A stretch of 5,441 nucleotides of DNA from contig CBDTXZ010000202.1 of NCBI GenBank assembly GCA_965364515.1, positions 1 to 5,441 of the forward strand, given 5' to 3'. Origin of the DNA: JAHEDH01 sp965364515 (GTDB taxonomy: Bacteria; Actinomycetota; Acidimicrobiia; Spongiisociales; ZC4RG35). Numbering within the stretch: position 1 is the stretch's first letter; each line of letters begins with the position of its first letter. The notes beneath the pieces were generated by a model, which was not told the DNA's origin, did no database searches, and was given only the letters and a program-made list of their open reading frames with translations. The translations under genes were made by a program, and so were the position numbers. Of this stretch, positions 5,205 to 5,441 are shown piece by piece.

Positions 5205-5441
5205 ATGCACGAGCGGATCGAGGTCACTGGGGCGGAGCAGGCGCCGCAGTCCGAGCCGCACGACCGGGTGTTGGAGTCGCCGTGGGCCAGCCGACTGGTC
5301 ACCGCCCTGATCGGGGCGGCGCTCGGCGCAGCCTTGGTGTTCCTGGTGACGGCGCCGGAGAGCCGGACGGAAACCCCAACCACTCCTGCCGACCTGACAC
5401 TCCCGCCGCCTGCCGCAGTTGCCGTCGACCCGGCCCCTCCG
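5205..5441 (+). CDS. Membrane-anchored protein of unknown function, N-terminal 79 residues only
   Basis: The frame is open from ATG 5205 to the right edge. The visible part has a polar acidic N-terminus (1-24), one transmembrane helix (about 31-50, ALIGAALGAALVFLVTA), and then a Pro/Thr/Ala-rich stretch (51-79, with LPPPAAVAVDPAPP at the end). R30 before the helix suggests the N-terminus is cytoplasmic and the Pro-rich region is outside. Such a layout is common in actinobacterial anchored proteins with an extracellular domain after a flexible linker, including proteases and sensors; nothing visible decides which. An ATG at 5197 is in another frame and gives a peptide without a convincing membrane helix. 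The gene diverges from the ABC ATPase with 64 bp between starts. Confidence 0.65.
   Translation, partial: MHERIEVTGAEQAPQSEPHDRVLESPWASRLVTALIGAALGAALVFLVTAPESRTETPTTPADLTLPPPAAVAVDPAPP

Noticed and set aside
5141..5383. Longer ATPase start at 5383
   Set aside because: The extra 81 residues are not ABC-like, and they would overlap the divergent promoter and the membrane-protein gene.

Overview
The window is GC-rich with strong GC preference at third codon positions. It carries a coenzyme-F420-type luciferase-like oxidoreductase domain, a tandem tRNA-Asp/tRNA-Phe pair of the kind common in Actinomycetota, and several starts without a Shine-Dalgarno sequence. Together these suggest a chromosomal segment of a high-GC actinobacterium. 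An Acidimicrobiia-like lineage is a guess; the phylum-level call is an inference, and no rRNA or marker gene fixes it. I see no phage, insertion sequence, CRISPR or integrase.

Layout. (1) Positions 1-916, minus strand: a secreted lipoprotein with a gluzincin-type HEXXH metallopeptidase domain, cut off by the left edge. This gene is open to the edge and is easy to miss. (2) Positions 917-1095: an intergenic region with a good sigma70-type promoter firing right (TTGTCC-N16-TATACT) and a leader hairpin. (3) Positions 1096-1310, plus strand: tRNA-Asp(GTC), a short spacer with an interrupted inverted repeat, tRNA-Phe(GAA) with a non-canonical T-loop, then a 14-bp terminator-like hairpin. (4) Positions 1320-2792, plus strand: one continuous 490-residue protein. 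Its first third resembles the 5'-OH polynucleotide kinase domain of bacterial Pnkp, and the rest is a complete F420-dependent luciferase-like oxidoreductase of the TIGR03560 type. (5) Positions 2796-5140, minus strand: a two-gene ABC-2 type exporter operon, ATPase then a 12-helix permease, overlapping by 25 nt. It converges on the fusion gene with only 3 bp between stop codons. (6) Positions 5205-5441, plus strand: the start of a divergent single-pass membrane protein, cut off by the right edge, probably read from a leaderless promoter.

The most unusual item is the kinase-oxidoreductase fusion. Both halves keep their key motifs and one reading frame runs through them, so it looks like a real two-domain enzyme and not two neighbouring genes. 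No pathway can be read from the neighbours. The ABC operon is a self-contained exporter of unknown substrate, and the lipoprotein peptidase and the right-edge membrane protein look like separate cell-envelope genes.
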